The notes under the pieces are model-generated. The model was not told the origin of the DNA. It made no database searches and worked only from the letters and a program-made list of their open reading frames with translations. Positions 27,101 to 35,468 of a DNA stretch of 64,000 nt are shown here, piece by piece; within the stretch, counting starts at the first letter, position 1, and the number at the start of each line of letters is the position of its first letter. The stretch spans positions 93,592 through 157,591 of the forward strand of contig CAJNBP010000006.1 of assembly GCA_905221035.1 (NCBI GenBank), read 5' to 3'. The stretch is from a bacterium (GTDB lineage: Bacteria; Bacillota; Bacilli; Lactobacillales; Streptococcaceae). The translations under genes and the position numbers were made by a program.

Positions 27101-28925
27101 TATCTACTTGTTTTCTTAACGCTTCTTTTTCAGCTTCTTTTAAATACTTAGCTGAGTTGATTTTATCTTTTACTTGACGTTTTTTAGCTTCAATTGCTTT
27201 TTCATTTTCTGAATTTTTAGCAATTGCTGCATTAACAACAGTATTGATATCATCTTGAGTTGTTTTTCCAGTTAATTGATCTTTATAGTACTCTTTTTCT
27301 TTTGGTGATAAATACGTTAGATTATCAATGGCTTGTTTAGCTTTTTCAATAGCTTCAGCAGCACTGAATACTTTCGTAGGTTTTGCTTTGAATAAATCTG
27401 CTTTTGGAATAACTGTACCTGTTGGCTGTGAATTTCTAAGTATAGCAAATCCTTGTGTTCTAGGGTCATATTCTAAATTAGTTCCAACAAAATCTTGAGA
27501 AGTTTTTGAAGGATCGCCTACCGCAGTAATAACGTCATCATTATCTTCATTCTTAGTTGTTTTCATTCCATTTACTTGGAAGAATTTTTGTCTTGCACTT
27601 TCAATATCGCTAGCCGTAATATTATTAATATTATCTACTGCATGTGGATTTTTTAAGTATTTATAATCTCCTACATGAGCTGGAGTTGTTTCAATATTAT
27701 CGATTTGTGGTTTTTCATAAACAAGTGATGTTCCAGGGATAACGTCTTGTGTTCCATCTCCATAAGTGATAGTTGCTGTTCCATCATCTGCAATACTGAT
27801 ACTGCTGTTTGCAGATGCAATACCATCATCCCCTTCTTTAACATTCTCTATAAATTTGTTATGTGAATGTTCAGGAATAGCATCACTCGTTGTATCTTGG
27901 TTTTTCTCCCAAATTTTATTTTTTAATTGTGTTTTTTCTTCTGCTGTTAATTTAGCAGTATCTACTACTCCAATACGTTCTGGTAATACAGGTTCAAACA
28001 ATTCTTTATCTTGGTATAACACAGGAATTTCAGTTGTCACAACTTTAAAATGACGTAATTGTTGTAATGCACGTCCTACTTTAACCCCTGCACCAAAATC
28101 TAATGTTCTTCTACCATTTTTTAGCGTTGGATCTGCCACTTTATATTTGGCAGTAATAGTAACTCTGTCATTTCTTGCTAAATCCCAGTCAGAGTAAATA
28201 CTCTTAGTGTTAGTTCGGAAACTCTCAAAGATACCTTGATCTGATGGACTATCAGAAATTTGTGTACCTATTCTGTGACTAAACATTCCTGCCATATCAC
28301 CTCGGAATGTTTTTCCTGACTCTTGAGTAGTATCATTATAACGTTCCCATTTTGTATCATCTCCAAGCCCCATTGAATCTACTTGGTCTTTAGTTTGATA
28401 ACGTGAACCTACTGAGTTTGTAAAAGAAACCCATGGAGCATCTGCACTCCAGCTTTTCATTACACGGTCAGTCGTACCAGTTTGTAAACGAATTTCTGAA
28501 GGTTCTTGGGCTCCAACTGGTGTAGTAAACCAATAATCTGGACGTGAACCACCATAGTTAGCAACATAATTCGAAGCTCCAAATCCACCATTGTATTTAT
28601 ACGTTACTGTTACATAAGGATTTGTCTTGCTGTAACTTGACCAATCAACATCTACTACAATTTCTTGATCAACGTTAATACGGTCATGTACAGCAATCGC
28701 ATCTGCATCATAAGGAGACTCCCCTCTATTTGCATATAAAGTTACGACACCTTTATCATTTCGTGTTGTTACCATCGCAGCATCTGCTGTGTTGATACCA
28801 CTCAACATCGTAAACTGTGCCCCAATCAAACACGACGCTGCTCCAAAACTAAACTTTCTAATCGAAAATTTTTCCACACGCTGCCACATCTGCTTAGAGC
28901 GTTTCTGAGTTCTCTTGTACTTCAT
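21192..28925 (-). CDS. Giant LPXTG-anchored, repeat-rich surface protein
   Basis: 2577 residues. A YSIRK-type signal (FSIRKFSFGAAS, residues 20-31) ends near TADAA; the sortase signal LPNTG (2543-2547), a hydrophobic segment and RKARRRK close the protein. After a non-repeated N-terminal domain (about 50-330) come modules ending in DGTQDVIPGTSLVYEKP-like strands and a long alpha-helical Lys/Glu/Ala region (about 520-850). Rib/alpha-like modules (near 990-1180) are followed by three near-identical DUF1542-like helical units of about 79 residues (near 1230-1440) and more DUF1542-like units. The C-terminal half carries at least seven beta modules with DGTA(T/V)(I/L)T(Y/F)xDGS. Pro is scarce. Likely an adhesin; ligand unknown. 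Confidence 0.93.
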   Translation of the reverse strand: MKYKRTQKRSKQMWQRVEKFSIRKFSFGAASCLIGAQFTMLSGINTADAAMVTTRNDKGVVTLYANRGESPYDADAIAVHDRINVDQEIVVDVDWSSYSKTNPYVTVTYKYNGGFGASNYVANYGGSRPDYWFTTPVGAQEPSEIRLQTGTTDRVMKSWSADAPWVSFTNSVGSRYQTKDQVDSMGLGDDTKWERYNDTTQESGKTFRGDMAGMFSHRIGTQISDSPSDQGIFESFRTNTKSIYSDWDLARNDRVTITAKYKVADPTLKNGRRTLDFGAGVKVGRALQQLRHFKVVTTEIPVLYQDKELFEPVLPERIGVVDTAKLTAEEKTQLKNKIWEKNQDTTSDAIPEHSHNKFIENVKEGDDGIASANSSISIADDGTATITYGDGTQDVIPGTSLVYEKPQIDNIETTPAHVGDYKYLKNPHAVDNINNITASDIESARQKFFQVNGMKTTKNEDNDDVITAVGDPSKTSQDFVGTNLEYDPRTQGFAILRNSQPTGTVIPKADLFKAKPTKVFSAAEAIEKAKQAIDNLTYLSPKEKEYYKDQLTGKTTQDDINTVVNAAIAKNSENEKAIEAKKRQVKDKINSAKYLKEAEKEALRKQVDSQGIEDPANGNGTGTQAADYTKELLDKIGQQADAKNLENAKKSIKEKIDQIKDSLKNPTADEYKTQIDGKTTVAEVEKVLEEAEKQKSQNEAQKAQEEAEKLKEEYKKQIDQIPGLSETEKEEYKKQIDQAKSKDQLDTILNDAKAQATRGKAKQTIEDLPHLNKAQKDELKAKVDNASDESEVDNIVSIAQGLDSKMDSLQKLVAEAEKVKASDKYTNPNVPQDKKTAFDKAKDAASKVADKNTAEPENAVGASEVATLINNLVKAIKELTGQDVAVPVSKDALKAEIDLNKDDAVKKSPAYAKENDAAKKKAYDDALAKAQEVFAKQDATQPEVDEALDKLQQARLALSGKAEDFTLGVKDGAAEISVEPTVGAELPEADKDVVKAKVTANGEALKDTDTLTYGAIVDKNGKKVVPVIVTRDGVAKTIDVEVTKKAEELTLAVKDETKPAKISKVPVAGESLTAEDQAKVKEKVTANGEALKDTDTVKYGTIAEKDGKKVVPVTVTRNGVEKTVDVPVEGTEAAKSPLNDPEKVKVNNVADLSEDEKAAVKAAVKKANTNLTDDQISVDNTGKVTVTYSDQSQNELPASKTVEAKTEAEKALDKAKEQAKADLTEEANKEKAEIEADKNLIDQQKADKKAEVDKVKKEQEANIDKATTPEEVATVTEDGKKAIDKVHQTELDKAKEKAKADLAEAANKEKAEIEADKNLTDQQKADKKAEVDKVKKEQEANIDKAGTTDEVAKATEDGKKAIDKVHQTELDKAKENAKADLAEAANKEKAEIEADKNLTDQQKADKKAEVDKVKKEQEANIDKAGTTDEVAKATEDGKKAIDAVHQTDADKSTPTVTAGEVPVSVDPATDKKVAEADKKAITEAVVVPEGQPQPTDKQVKNDGAIVEGTGANTGKKVVVVEVTYGDGSKDEIEVPVRKATDKEKAKADLTDAANTEKGEIGGDTTLTDKEKEDLKAKVDEVKKAAEEKINNAKTSEEIVKATEEGKKAIADVYNPQTAKGQSTNVFKPELDLQTALVSGKVTVEKGKDLTDEEILKQLALADGVTAKVISKPTTTETGTKEAEVEVTLADGNKVTVKVPVEVVDSLDTADKDNDLAKAKEDAKKQVEEAAKAKITEIKKDTGLTEEQKQKAEEEINKAKDEANKAIDEASSAGTAKQIADQAKENIEKYNPKADTEVKKPDVTNLDEEKAKAKAEILEEAQKRIDEIKNNKDLSDEAKQKAIEEINKAKDKAIEDINKGQSKDEINAAKEAGIHKINEVQPEGSIASKFEPKVPENKVEVENPAKLSDEEREQIRQNIEGANTFPDGTTVEVKPDGTAVITYKDGSSDTISKDKLVTPAKKETGTIASRTEPVIPGKTQVGNTTKLTPEEQATVKKAVEEANNFPAGTTVEVRPDGTVVITYPDKSVDTITGDKLVEKGSKQETPKVQTDAEKNPAQVPGNFVPVENTHNLTQAEQDTVAAKVKEANPAATDVKVSKDGTATLTYSDGSVNTIPGTSLVVAKDTENEVATQAAQNPAVVPATTTEVGNAHSLTPEEQAAVTAKVQAANPAATAVKVSKDGTATLTYSDGSVNTIPGTSLVVQKEETSTQEQPTIAEKTKVIIPANPTKVAEATRLTDAEKEAVKKAVVEANGFGSDVNVEVAGDGTATIVFKDGSAITIPGNQLVAQDPKAQDSTKPTAEKSTVKAPAQRVDVKDITHLTDEEKEKVKVAILQANGSALDGATINVAGDGTATITFPDGSVVTILGKDTVQQSAIQEQKPEYTPESTPGGDNGGNTGSSDANANAGGGSQAGGQAHTGSQTPAQSQASKQLANAKESAKNVIEKAAKDKQDEINGAPLSDQEKAELLARVEAEKQAALKEIENAKTVEDVKEAETIGVQAIAMVTVPKKPVAPNAAPQATSAPQATAGTMQDVTYQSPAGKQLPNTGSASSAALASLGLVAATGGFALLGRKARRRK
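24595..25290 (-). repeat. Three tandem 237-bp coding repeats in the surface protein gene
   Basis: Period of 237 bases (79 codons), seen by the recurrence of TCGATTGCTTTTTTACCGTC near 24600, 24837 and 25074. The first two units are nearly identical in DNA; the third differs more. Encoded core: KKAEVDKVKKEQEANIDKA. Near-identity at DNA level implies recent expansion or gene conversion. Confidence 0.9.
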
Positions 28926-29032
28926 TCTTTGATCTCCATTTTTTATTTTTATTTCCTCTTATTCAAAAATTAATAAACTATAATACTATTTTATTATAAT
29001 ATATCCACTTTAGGTAATAAGAATCCACGTAC

Positions 29033-29062
29033 ATTATAACATGAAATCCCCCCCCCGTCCAC
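29033..29062 (-). promoter_or_regulatory. Candidate promoter of the surface protein gene with G9 tract in the spacer
   Basis: On the minus strand TATAAT (29033-29038) is preceded by a spacer made of G9 (29048-29056) plus ATTTCATGT, with TGGACG or GTGGAC as -35 (17 or 18 bases). A second TATAAT lies nearer the gene (about 28994-28999) without a good -35, so which one is used is open. Confidence 0.55.
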
Positions 29063-29251
29063 TTTTAGCCTAATTTTTACTTTAATTAAAATATATAAAA
29101 ATTTACCCTATTTGCTATTTTTTATTTATAATGACTTATACCGTTTTATGAATTTTAATTGGTTTTTATTTAAGAATATAACATAATCCATTTGAGGTAT
29201 CTCGAACCCTCCCCGCCTCCACTTTATTCCGAACAAAACCAGCATCTCTGC
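29063..29251. other. AT-rich intergenic region between divergent genes
   Basis: Separates the surface protein gene from the KimA-like transporter. No gene, RNA or repeat recognised. Confidence 0.5.
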
Positions 29252-29280
29252 TTGACGATGTCCCTTCAAAGCAGTATAAT
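29252..29280 (+). promoter_or_regulatory. Promoter of the KimA-like transporter
   Basis: TTGACG (29252-29257), 17-base spacer, TATAAT (29275-29280). The leader is only about 30 bases, leaving no room for a c-di-AMP riboswitch. Confidence 0.88.
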
Positions 29281-29315
29281 AGCACTTATTGAAATTTTCA
29301 GAAAAGGAAATGACC

Positions 29316-31160
29316 ATGTTTACAAAATTAAAACATACATTTATCGGTCGGCCTCTTAAGTCCTTAACAGAAGGCGAGGGAGGGCTGCTGGGAAAAATGC
29401 AGGCCTTAGCCATGTTGTCAAGCGACGCTCTATCTTCCATTGCCTATGGGCCTGAGCAAGTAGTCCTCGTCTTGGCTAGTCTCTCTCCACTTGCTATATG
29501 GTGGAGCCTTCCTATCGGCCTTTTTGTCCTCCTACTCCTGGCCAGTCTGACTGTTTCCTACCGTCAAATCATCCACGCCTACCCTCAAGGAGGAGGGGCC
29601 TATATGGTTACTCGAGAAAATCTATCACCCGAGCTAGGCTTGATTGCTGGAGGTAGTCTGCTGGTTGACTACATGCTGACTGTGGCGGTATCGGTATCAT
29701 CTGGAGCTGACGCTATCACAGCAGCCCTCCCTGCCCTTCACCCTTACAACCTCCACATCTCTATTTTTCTGGTTTGCTTACTCATGCTTTTGAACTTACG
29801 GGGGTTGAAAGAATCTGCCAGTTCACTGATGATTCCTGTCTATCTCTTTATCATCAGTACTGTCTTTCTATTGCTCTATGGAATCTTTCAACTAATGACA
29901 GGATCTCTCAGCTATCAGGCTACTTCTCCTATTGGACATGCCGTCCCGAGCCTGTCTATCATTCTCATTCTAAGAGCCTTTACCAGCGGCTCCGCCTCTC
30001 TGACAGGGGTTGAAGCTATTTCAAATGCCGTTCCCTTTTTCAAGGCTCCGAAAGAAAAAAATGCTGCTCAGACCTTGACCATCATGTCATTGATTTTAGG
30101 TTTTCTTTTTGCAGGAATTACCTTCCTAAACTACTGGATGGGGATTATGCCGCAACACGGAGAAACTATCCTCTCACAGATGGCTCAGGGAATCCTTGGT
30201 GATTCTTTCTTAGGTCACCTTGGCTATTATACCTTCCAATTCTCCACAGCCTTGATTTTGGCCGTAGCTGCAAATACCGGCTTTTCAGCCTTCCCTATGC
30301 TAGCCTACAATATGGCTAAAAACAAATATATGCCTCATCTTTTTATGGAAAAAGGAGACCGCCTAGGCTACTCTAATGGAATTTTAACTCTGGCATTTGG
30401 GGCTATGATTCTTCTTCTCATTTTTAATGGTAATACCGAACGTTTGATTCCTCTTTATACTATCGGTGTCTTCGTTCCCTTTGCCCTTTCTCAGACTGGG
30501 ATGATTCGCCATTGGAAAAAGGAAAAAGGGGCAAATTTCTTAAAACCTGCCCTAGCCAATATTCTTGGTGCTATCATTTGCTACGCTATCGTGCTGATCC
30601 TGCTCTTTTTCCGTCTCAGTGATATCTGGCCTTTCTTCCCGATCATTCTCGTACTCACCCTACTCTTCTTGGCCATTCACAGTCATTACCAAAAAGTGGC
30701 CCAACAACTGCGACTCTATGAAGGAATCGAAAAACGTACCTACGATGGTAATCTTGTTCTCGTCCTAGTAGGAAATGTCACCCGCGTCAGCGTTGGAGCC
30801 ATCAACTACGCTCAAAGTATCGGTGACGAAGTCCTAGCCATGCATATTTCTACCAAGGAAACAGCAGAAAAAGACCAGGAAATTCTCCAAGAATTTGCCG
30901 ATTACTTCCCAACCATTACTCTGAAAAATATCAAGACCAGCTACCGCGACATCATCACCCCTACTGTCAAGTATGTCAAACGAATCTCTGAGGATGCCCA
31001 AAAAAAGAACTATACAGTCACTGTTCTGGTACCCCAGTTTATCCCTAATAAACCTTGGCAAAATATCCTACACAATCAAATGAGCCTCAAACTCAAATAT
31101 GCCCTCCGTTGGCACCAAGACGTCGTTGTCGCTAGCTACTCTTATCACTTAAGAGAATAA
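29316..31160 (+). CDS. APC-superfamily transporter, KimA/YdaO-like (probable potassium importer)
   Basis: 614 residues from the ATG at 29316 (AAAGGAAA upstream). About twelve transmembrane segments occupy residues 30-465. The N-terminal LSSDALSSIAYGPEQV near residue 38 and YPQGGGAYMVTRENL near 95 match KimA-type permeases. A cytosolic C-terminal domain of about 140 residues (from YEGIEKRTYDGN) has a USP-like alpha/beta pattern. KimA of B. subtilis is a high-affinity K+/H+ symporter inhibited by c-di-AMP; an amino-acid substrate is the alternative. Confidence 0.8.
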   Translation: MFTKLKHTFIGRPLKSLTEGEGGLLGKMQALAMLSSDALSSIAYGPEQVVLVLASLSPLAIWWSLPIGLFVLLLLASLTVSYRQIIHAYPQGGGAYMVTRENLSPELGLIAGGSLLVDYMLTVAVSVSSGADAITAALPALHPYNLHISIFLVCLLMLLNLRGLKESASSLMIPVYLFIISTVFLLLYGIFQLMTGSLSYQATSPIGHAVPSLSIILILRAFTSGSASLTGVEAISNAVPFFKAPKEKNAAQTLTIMSLILGFLFAGITFLNYWMGIMPQHGETILSQMAQGILGDSFLGHLGYYTFQFSTALILAVAANTGFSAFPMLAYNMAKNKYMPHLFMEKGDRLGYSNGILTLAFGAMILLLIFNGNTERLIPLYTIGVFVPFALSQTGMIRHWKKEKGANFLKPALANILGAIICYAIVLILLFFRLSDIWPFFPIILVLTLLFLAIHSHYQKVAQQLRLYEGIEKRTYDGNLVLVLVGNVTRVSVGAINYAQSIGDEVLAMHISTKETAEKDQEILQEFADYFPTITLKNIKTSYRDIITPTVKYVKRISEDAQKKNYTVTVLVPQFIPNKPWQNILHNQMSLKLKYALRWHQDVVVASYSYHLRE

Positions 31161-31163
31161 AGA

Positions 31164-31206
31164 AAAGGCCCTACCAGAAGCAAGAAGCTTCTGGCAAGGC
31201 CTTTTT
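31164..31206. terminator. Bidirectional terminator
   Basis: AAAGGCC...CCAGAAGC / GCTTCTGG...GGCCTTTTT, a long stem with a small bulge. T-run on the plus strand, AT-rich on the other side; lies between convergent genes. Confidence 0.85.
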
Positions 31207-31251
31207 CTGAATCCATCCACTATGCTTAACTGAAAAGCATGACTAGAAATA

Positions 31252-33216
31252 TTATTGAATGTGGTTAGCTAAATCTTCCTGAGCTTTTTTATTTGACTCA
31301 GCTTTTTCTTTTAGCCACTTTTCATAGAGTTCTTGGTACTGTTTAGCAGTTACTGGCTCTTTTTGCAATTCAACATATTTATAGTTGTCTGCATCTCCTT
31401 TGTGTCCAACGAATGAGAATGGGCCTGTAAACGGTACAGTCTTGCGGAAGATTGGGTTGGCTCCACCACTTTGAACTGGTAGGAACAAGGCGCTATCTGT
31501 CAACCAAGCTTGGGCTTCAGCATATTTTTCATAGCGAGCCTGAGTATCAGTGATTTCAGCGTCGGCCTGATCCAAGAGTTTCTTGTAGTCAGAAAGACCA
31601 ATCTTGTCCTTGACTTCCTTGTCTTTTCCTTCAGACAAGCCCATATTTTTCAACTGAGAACCTGTCTCTGGATCTAGAATCGCTAGGTAAGTCTTAGGAT
31701 CTGAGTAGTCTCCACCCCATCCTGAGATGTCGATGTCATAGTCTTTTTGTTCTGCTGTATTTGCGAAATAGGTTGCCTGATCTTTTTCGTCTGGAGAAAG
31801 TTGGATAACATCGATAACTACATTATCCTTACCAAGAGTTTCTTCCACTGTTTGCTTGAAAGATCCAGCCTGTTGCACATCTAGCTTAGCAGTCTGGTCA
31901 ACTGGCATATCCAAATGAATTGGGAAGGTTACTCCCTGTGCTTGCAGGCTTTCTTTGGCCTTCGCAAATTTCTCTTTGGCCTTGTCAGGGTTCAAGAAGG
32001 CTTGCTTACCATCGTTTAGGTTGATATTTGCCCAATCTTTACCGTAGTTGACAATTTTTTCATTGACAATATCACCAAAGTTCTTATCACCAACTTGGAC
32101 AAAGTTACTTGGTGTAACCGTGTTACGCAAGATACGGTCTGCTCCATCTTCACCATTTGTCTGCGCTGCATAAGCATGACGGTCAAAGGCAAAGTTGATA
32201 GCCTGACGGAAATCTTTATTCTGCATAGCTGCGCGTGCATCTGTCTTTTCCTTATCAGACTGTTTCATAGTCTGCTTGTAGCTTTGGCGATTGACGTTGA
32301 AAAGATAGTAGAAGGTAACTGAGTTTTGTGGTGTATAGGTAATCTTGTCCTCATTTCCCTTTTTGAGTTCAGCAAAGACTGAACTTGTTGGGAAAATACG
32401 ACCATCTGTATAGTTGCCTTCCAAGAATCCTCTTGCAATGCTGTCTTGGTCAGAACCGTCAAAGAAAGAGAGCTTCACTTTCTCGATTTTAACATTGTCC
32501 TTATCCCAGTAGTTAGGATTTTTGTCAAACTCAATCAAAGATTTTGAGGTGAAGGACTTAAACAAGTAAGGACCATTTGACAAGATACTTGATGGTGTCA
32601 CACTTCCAAAATCGTCTCCTTTAGACTTCAAGAAGGCTTCGTTTACAGGATTAAGGATACTTGCTGTTGTTTTAGAGTTCCAATAAGTCTCAGGTTGGAT
32701 GAGGGTGTATTGGAGTGTGTAATCATCCACTGCCTTAACACCAACAGTTCCAAAATCAGATGATTTCCCTTCAACATAGTCTGCCAGCCCCTTGATAGAG
32801 TCTTGCACCAAGTACAAGTTTTCAGCCTTTTTATCAGCCGCATACTTGAGACCAGTCACAAAGTCATGAGCTGTTACATCCGCATACTCTTCTCCTTCAG
32901 AAGTGTACCATTTTGCCCCCTGACGGATCTTATAAGTGTAGGTCAAACCATCTTTTGACACAGTCCATGACTCAGCCATAGAGGGGATGAGATTGCCATA
33001 CTGGTCATTTTCCAACAAGCCATCAATCAAGTTAGTTGTGATACTAGATGTAGAGTCTCGTGTAGAGGTAATATAATCCAAGGTGTCTGGGTTATTGACA
33101 AAGATATAAGAGTAAGTCTTGTCTGCATTACTTGATTGAGATGATCCACATGCCGCTAGAGCTAGACCTGCTGTCAAAGCCATAGCTCCAAACAGCATAA
33201 CTTTTGATTTCTTCAT
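31252..33216 (-). CDS. Oligopeptide-binding lipoprotein (AmiA/AliA/AliB family)
   Basis: 654 residues. A lipoprotein signal ends in LAAC near residue 22. SBP_bac_5 fold signatures: DTLDYITS, DGLLENDQYGNLIPSMAESWTVSKDG, SNGPYLFKSF, AINFAFDRHAY. Length and sequence style match the AmiA-AliA-AliB group that deliver peptides to the shared AmiCDEF transporter and also sense peptides of other species. No transporter genes are adjacent, as for aliA and aliB. I cannot decide which paralogue it is; it may be an extra one. A TATAAT lies at 33249-33254. Confidence 0.9.
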   Translation of the reverse strand: MKKSKVMLFGAMALTAGLALAACGSSQSSNADKTYSYIFVNNPDTLDYITSTRDSTSSITTNLIDGLLENDQYGNLIPSMAESWTVSKDGLTYTYKIRQGAKWYTSEGEEYADVTAHDFVTGLKYAADKKAENLYLVQDSIKGLADYVEGKSSDFGTVGVKAVDDYTLQYTLIQPETYWNSKTTASILNPVNEAFLKSKGDDFGSVTPSSILSNGPYLFKSFTSKSLIEFDKNPNYWDKDNVKIEKVKLSFFDGSDQDSIARGFLEGNYTDGRIFPTSSVFAELKKGNEDKITYTPQNSVTFYYLFNVNRQSYKQTMKQSDKEKTDARAAMQNKDFRQAINFAFDRHAYAAQTNGEDGADRILRNTVTPSNFVQVGDKNFGDIVNEKIVNYGKDWANINLNDGKQAFLNPDKAKEKFAKAKESLQAQGVTFPIHLDMPVDQTAKLDVQQAGSFKQTVEETLGKDNVVIDVIQLSPDEKDQATYFANTAEQKDYDIDISGWGGDYSDPKTYLAILDPETGSQLKNMGLSEGKDKEVKDKIGLSDYKKLLDQADAEITDTQARYEKYAEAQAWLTDSALFLPVQSGGANPIFRKTVPFTGPFSFVGHKGDADNYKYVELQKEPVTAKQYQELYEKWLKEKAESNKKAQEDLANHIQ

Positions 33217-33302
33217 GATTATTCTCCATTTTTTACAGTATGTGAAATATTATACACCATTTGAGCAAAAATATAAAGCCTTTTGTACTTTTTTACAAAA
33301 AT

Positions 33303-33336
33303 AAAAATCAGTAGACTCGAGTTCCTACTGATTTTT
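33303..33336 (-). terminator. Terminator after rpmH
   Basis: Perfect 11-12 bp stem AAAAATCAGTAG / CTACTGATTTTT with a ten-base loop, T-rich on both sides. Confidence 0.88.
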
Positions 33337-33353
33337 GATATAGTTCGTTTGGA

Positions 33354-33488
33354 TTATGCAGCCAAAACTTTGCGTCCTTTACGACGACGAGCTGCCAATA
33401 CGCGACGACCGTTTTTAGTTGACATACGGTTACGGAATCCGTGTTTGCGCGCACGACGAAGTTTACTTGGTTGATAAGTACGTTTCAC
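33354..33488 (-). CDS. rpmH: 50S ribosomal protein L34
   Basis: 44 residues, very basic, ending KGRKVLAA, with the universal L34 pattern [11 protein letters not shown] and [16 protein letters not shown]. The start is GTG at 33486-33488, with GGAGG eight bases upstream. Here it stands alone rather than next to rnpA or dnaA. Confidence 0.97.
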
Positions 33489-33642
33489 GATGAATACCTC
33501 CTCATAGATTTTGTATTCGTTTAGCCGGCTATAAAGTGATCAGTTACTAAACATACTTTACTATTCTATCTGATTCTTTCACTTTTGTCAATAGCTCTAG
33601 GCAAATGTTTCCTGCTTTTTAGCGCTTTTTCTAATGTAAGCC

Positions 33643-34857
33643 CTATCTACGATACTGTTTCAAGAAACGAGTCATTTTTTCTTGGATTTGGGCTAGTTCA
33701 TCAACACGAGGAAGGTAAACGATGCGGAAGTGGTCTGGTTCCTGCCAGTTAAAGCCTCGACCATGAACCAAGAGAACCTTTTCCTGCTTCAAGAAATCAA
33801 GGACAAACTGCTCATCATCATCAATACGGTACATATTGCGGTCGATTTTAGGGAAGATATAGAGTCCGGCCTTGGGTTTAACAGCAGACAAGCCTGGAAT
33901 ATCTTGAATAGCATTGTAGATGAAGTTTCTTTGCTCGTAGATTCGTCCACCAGGAAGGAGCAATTCATCGACTGACTGGTGACCTCCCAAGGAAGTTTGT
34001 ACGACTTGTTGGGCCAAAACATTAGAGCAAAGGCGCATATTGGACAACATATTGAGACCTTCAATATAGCCCTTGACGTGTGTCTTAGGTCCAGATAAGA
34101 CCATCCAACCTACACGAAAACCAGCGATACGGTGAGATTTTGACAGACCATTCATGCTGACACAGAAAACATCTGGTGCCAAGCTTGCCACAGGCGTATG
34201 CACATGTCCATCCATTACCATGCGGTCGTAAATTTCATCCGCAAAGATGATCAAATCATTTTGACGGGCAATCTCAATAATCTCCAACAAAAGTTCCTTA
34301 GGATAAAGGGCTCCAGTTGGGTTGTTTGGATTGATAAGGACGATTGCCTTGGTATTGGAAGTGATTTTTGACTTGATATCGTCAATATCTGGGTACCATT
34401 CTGCAGCCTCATCACAGATATAATGAACGGCATTTCCTCCAGCTAGGCTGACAGCAGCTGTCCAGAGAGGATAGTCTGGCATAGGTACCAAGACCTCGTC
34501 TCCGTTGTCCAAAAGCCCCTGCATGGACATAACAATCAGTTCACTGACACCATTTCCAAGGTAAATATCATCAATATCGACATTGGGGAATTTCTTCAAC
34601 TGGCAATACTGCATGATGGCCTTACGGGCTGAGAAAATCCCTTTAGAATCAGAATACCCTTCACTATCACGCGCATTCATAATCAAGTCATGAATGACCT
34701 CATCTGGCGCTGTAAAGCCAAATTCTGCTGGATTTCCGGTATTTAGACGTAAAATCTTTTCTCCGTTTGCTCGCATCCGCATAGCTTCTTCCAAAACAGG
34801 ACCACGGATATCATAAGCAACATGCTCTAACTTACTAGACTTGTTATATTCTTTCAT
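33643..34857 (-). CDS. PLP aminotransferase, AlaA/AlaT-like
   Basis: 404 residues, class I/II fold type I aminotransferase. Substrate and PLP segments: RLNTGNPAEFGF, YSDSKGIFSARKAI, GNGVSELI, LINPNNPTGALY, FADEIYD, and the PLP lysine in NGLSKSHRIAGFRVGW near residue 240. The N-terminal pattern (RGPVLEEAMRM) is typical of the glutamate-pyruvate aminotransferase AlaA group. Monocistronic in appearance. Confidence 0.88.
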   Translation of the reverse strand: MKEYNKSSKLEHVAYDIRGPVLEEAMRMRANGEKILRLNTGNPAEFGFTAPDEVIHDLIMNARDSEGYSDSKGIFSARKAIMQYCQLKKFPNVDIDDIYLGNGVSELIVMSMQGLLDNGDEVLVPMPDYPLWTAAVSLAGGNAVHYICDEAAEWYPDIDDIKSKITSNTKAIVLINPNNPTGALYPKELLLEIIEIARQNDLIIFADEIYDRMVMDGHVHTPVASLAPDVFCVSMNGLSKSHRIAGFRVGWMVLSGPKTHVKGYIEGLNMLSNMRLCSNVLAQQVVQTSLGGHQSVDELLLPGGRIYEQRNFIYNAIQDIPGLSAVKPKAGLYIFPKIDRNMYRIDDDEQFVLDFLKQEKVLLVHGRGFNWQEPDHFRIVYLPRVDELAQIQEKMTRFLKQYRR

Positions 34858-34951
34858 CTTGTTTCCTCAATTCATCAGGATAGTAACATTATACCACTAG
34901 AAAGAGAATGGGACAAGTTTGCTGAAATGTGTTACTAGATTCGGATAGAAG

Positions 34952-34974
34952 AAAAGCCTCACTAAAAGCGAGGC
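34952..34974 (-). terminator. Terminator of the small membrane protein gene
   Basis: On the minus strand GCCTCGCT TTT AGTGAGGC TTTTCTT: 8-bp stem with one wobble. Confidence 0.75.
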
Positions 34975-35013
34975 CGAGACAGCGGTGATAGCAGGTATTT
35001 TGCGAGAGACACA

Positions 35014-35307
35014 TCACATACCAAAAGATAAACCTAGAAAAAGCAAGCCTAAAAAGGAGTCATAGAGAAGATTAAACATGAGGAAAAGCCCCCATATCAT
35101 CAAGTAATCCCAGCGACCACTTCGTTTTGCAACTAGGAATAATATCAGATGGTAGAGTAGGTGAAAGACTAAAAAGCCAATAAAACCTGGATAGAGAAAT
35201 GGAATCAGCCTCTCTAATTGCCAGATCATGATCACTTCTACCAAGACTGAAGCTAGGATGATTCCATAATAAAGAAAATTTGATTTTTGAAAAGAGTTTT
35301 TCATCAT
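35014..35307 (-). CDS. Small membrane protein, function unknown
   Basis: 97 residues from the ATG at 35307 (GGAGGGAGA just upstream; the next codon is also ATG). About four hydrophobic segments and few charged residues. Not recognised as a named family. It has its own terminator and faces away from uspA. Confidence 0.8.
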   Translation of the reverse strand: MMKNSFQKSNFLYYGIILASVLVEVIMIWQLERLIPFLYPGFIGFLVFHLLYHLILFLVAKRSGRWDYLMIWGLFLMFNLLYDSFLGLLFLGLSFGM

Positions 35308-35409
35308 TCTCCCTCCCTTCACTTGTTTCCTGCTATCCTTTCTTTTATTTTATCATATATTTATATAGTTTTTAAGCGCTAACATTCTTTTGAAAAATAC
35401 TTTTTTTGC

Positions 35410-35438
35410 TTTACTTCTATAGTGAAAAGGTTTACAAT
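35410..35438 (+). promoter_or_regulatory. uspA promoter
   Basis: TTTACT (35410-35415), 17-base spacer, TACAAT (35433-35438). Confidence 0.7.
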
Positions 35439-35468
35439 TATAGTAAGAAAATTTCAGGAGGTTTCATT

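Noticed and set aside
29241..29315. c-di-AMP (ydaO) riboswitch before the KimA-like gene
   Set aside because: The promoter leaves only about 30 bases of leader, far too short for that riboswitch.
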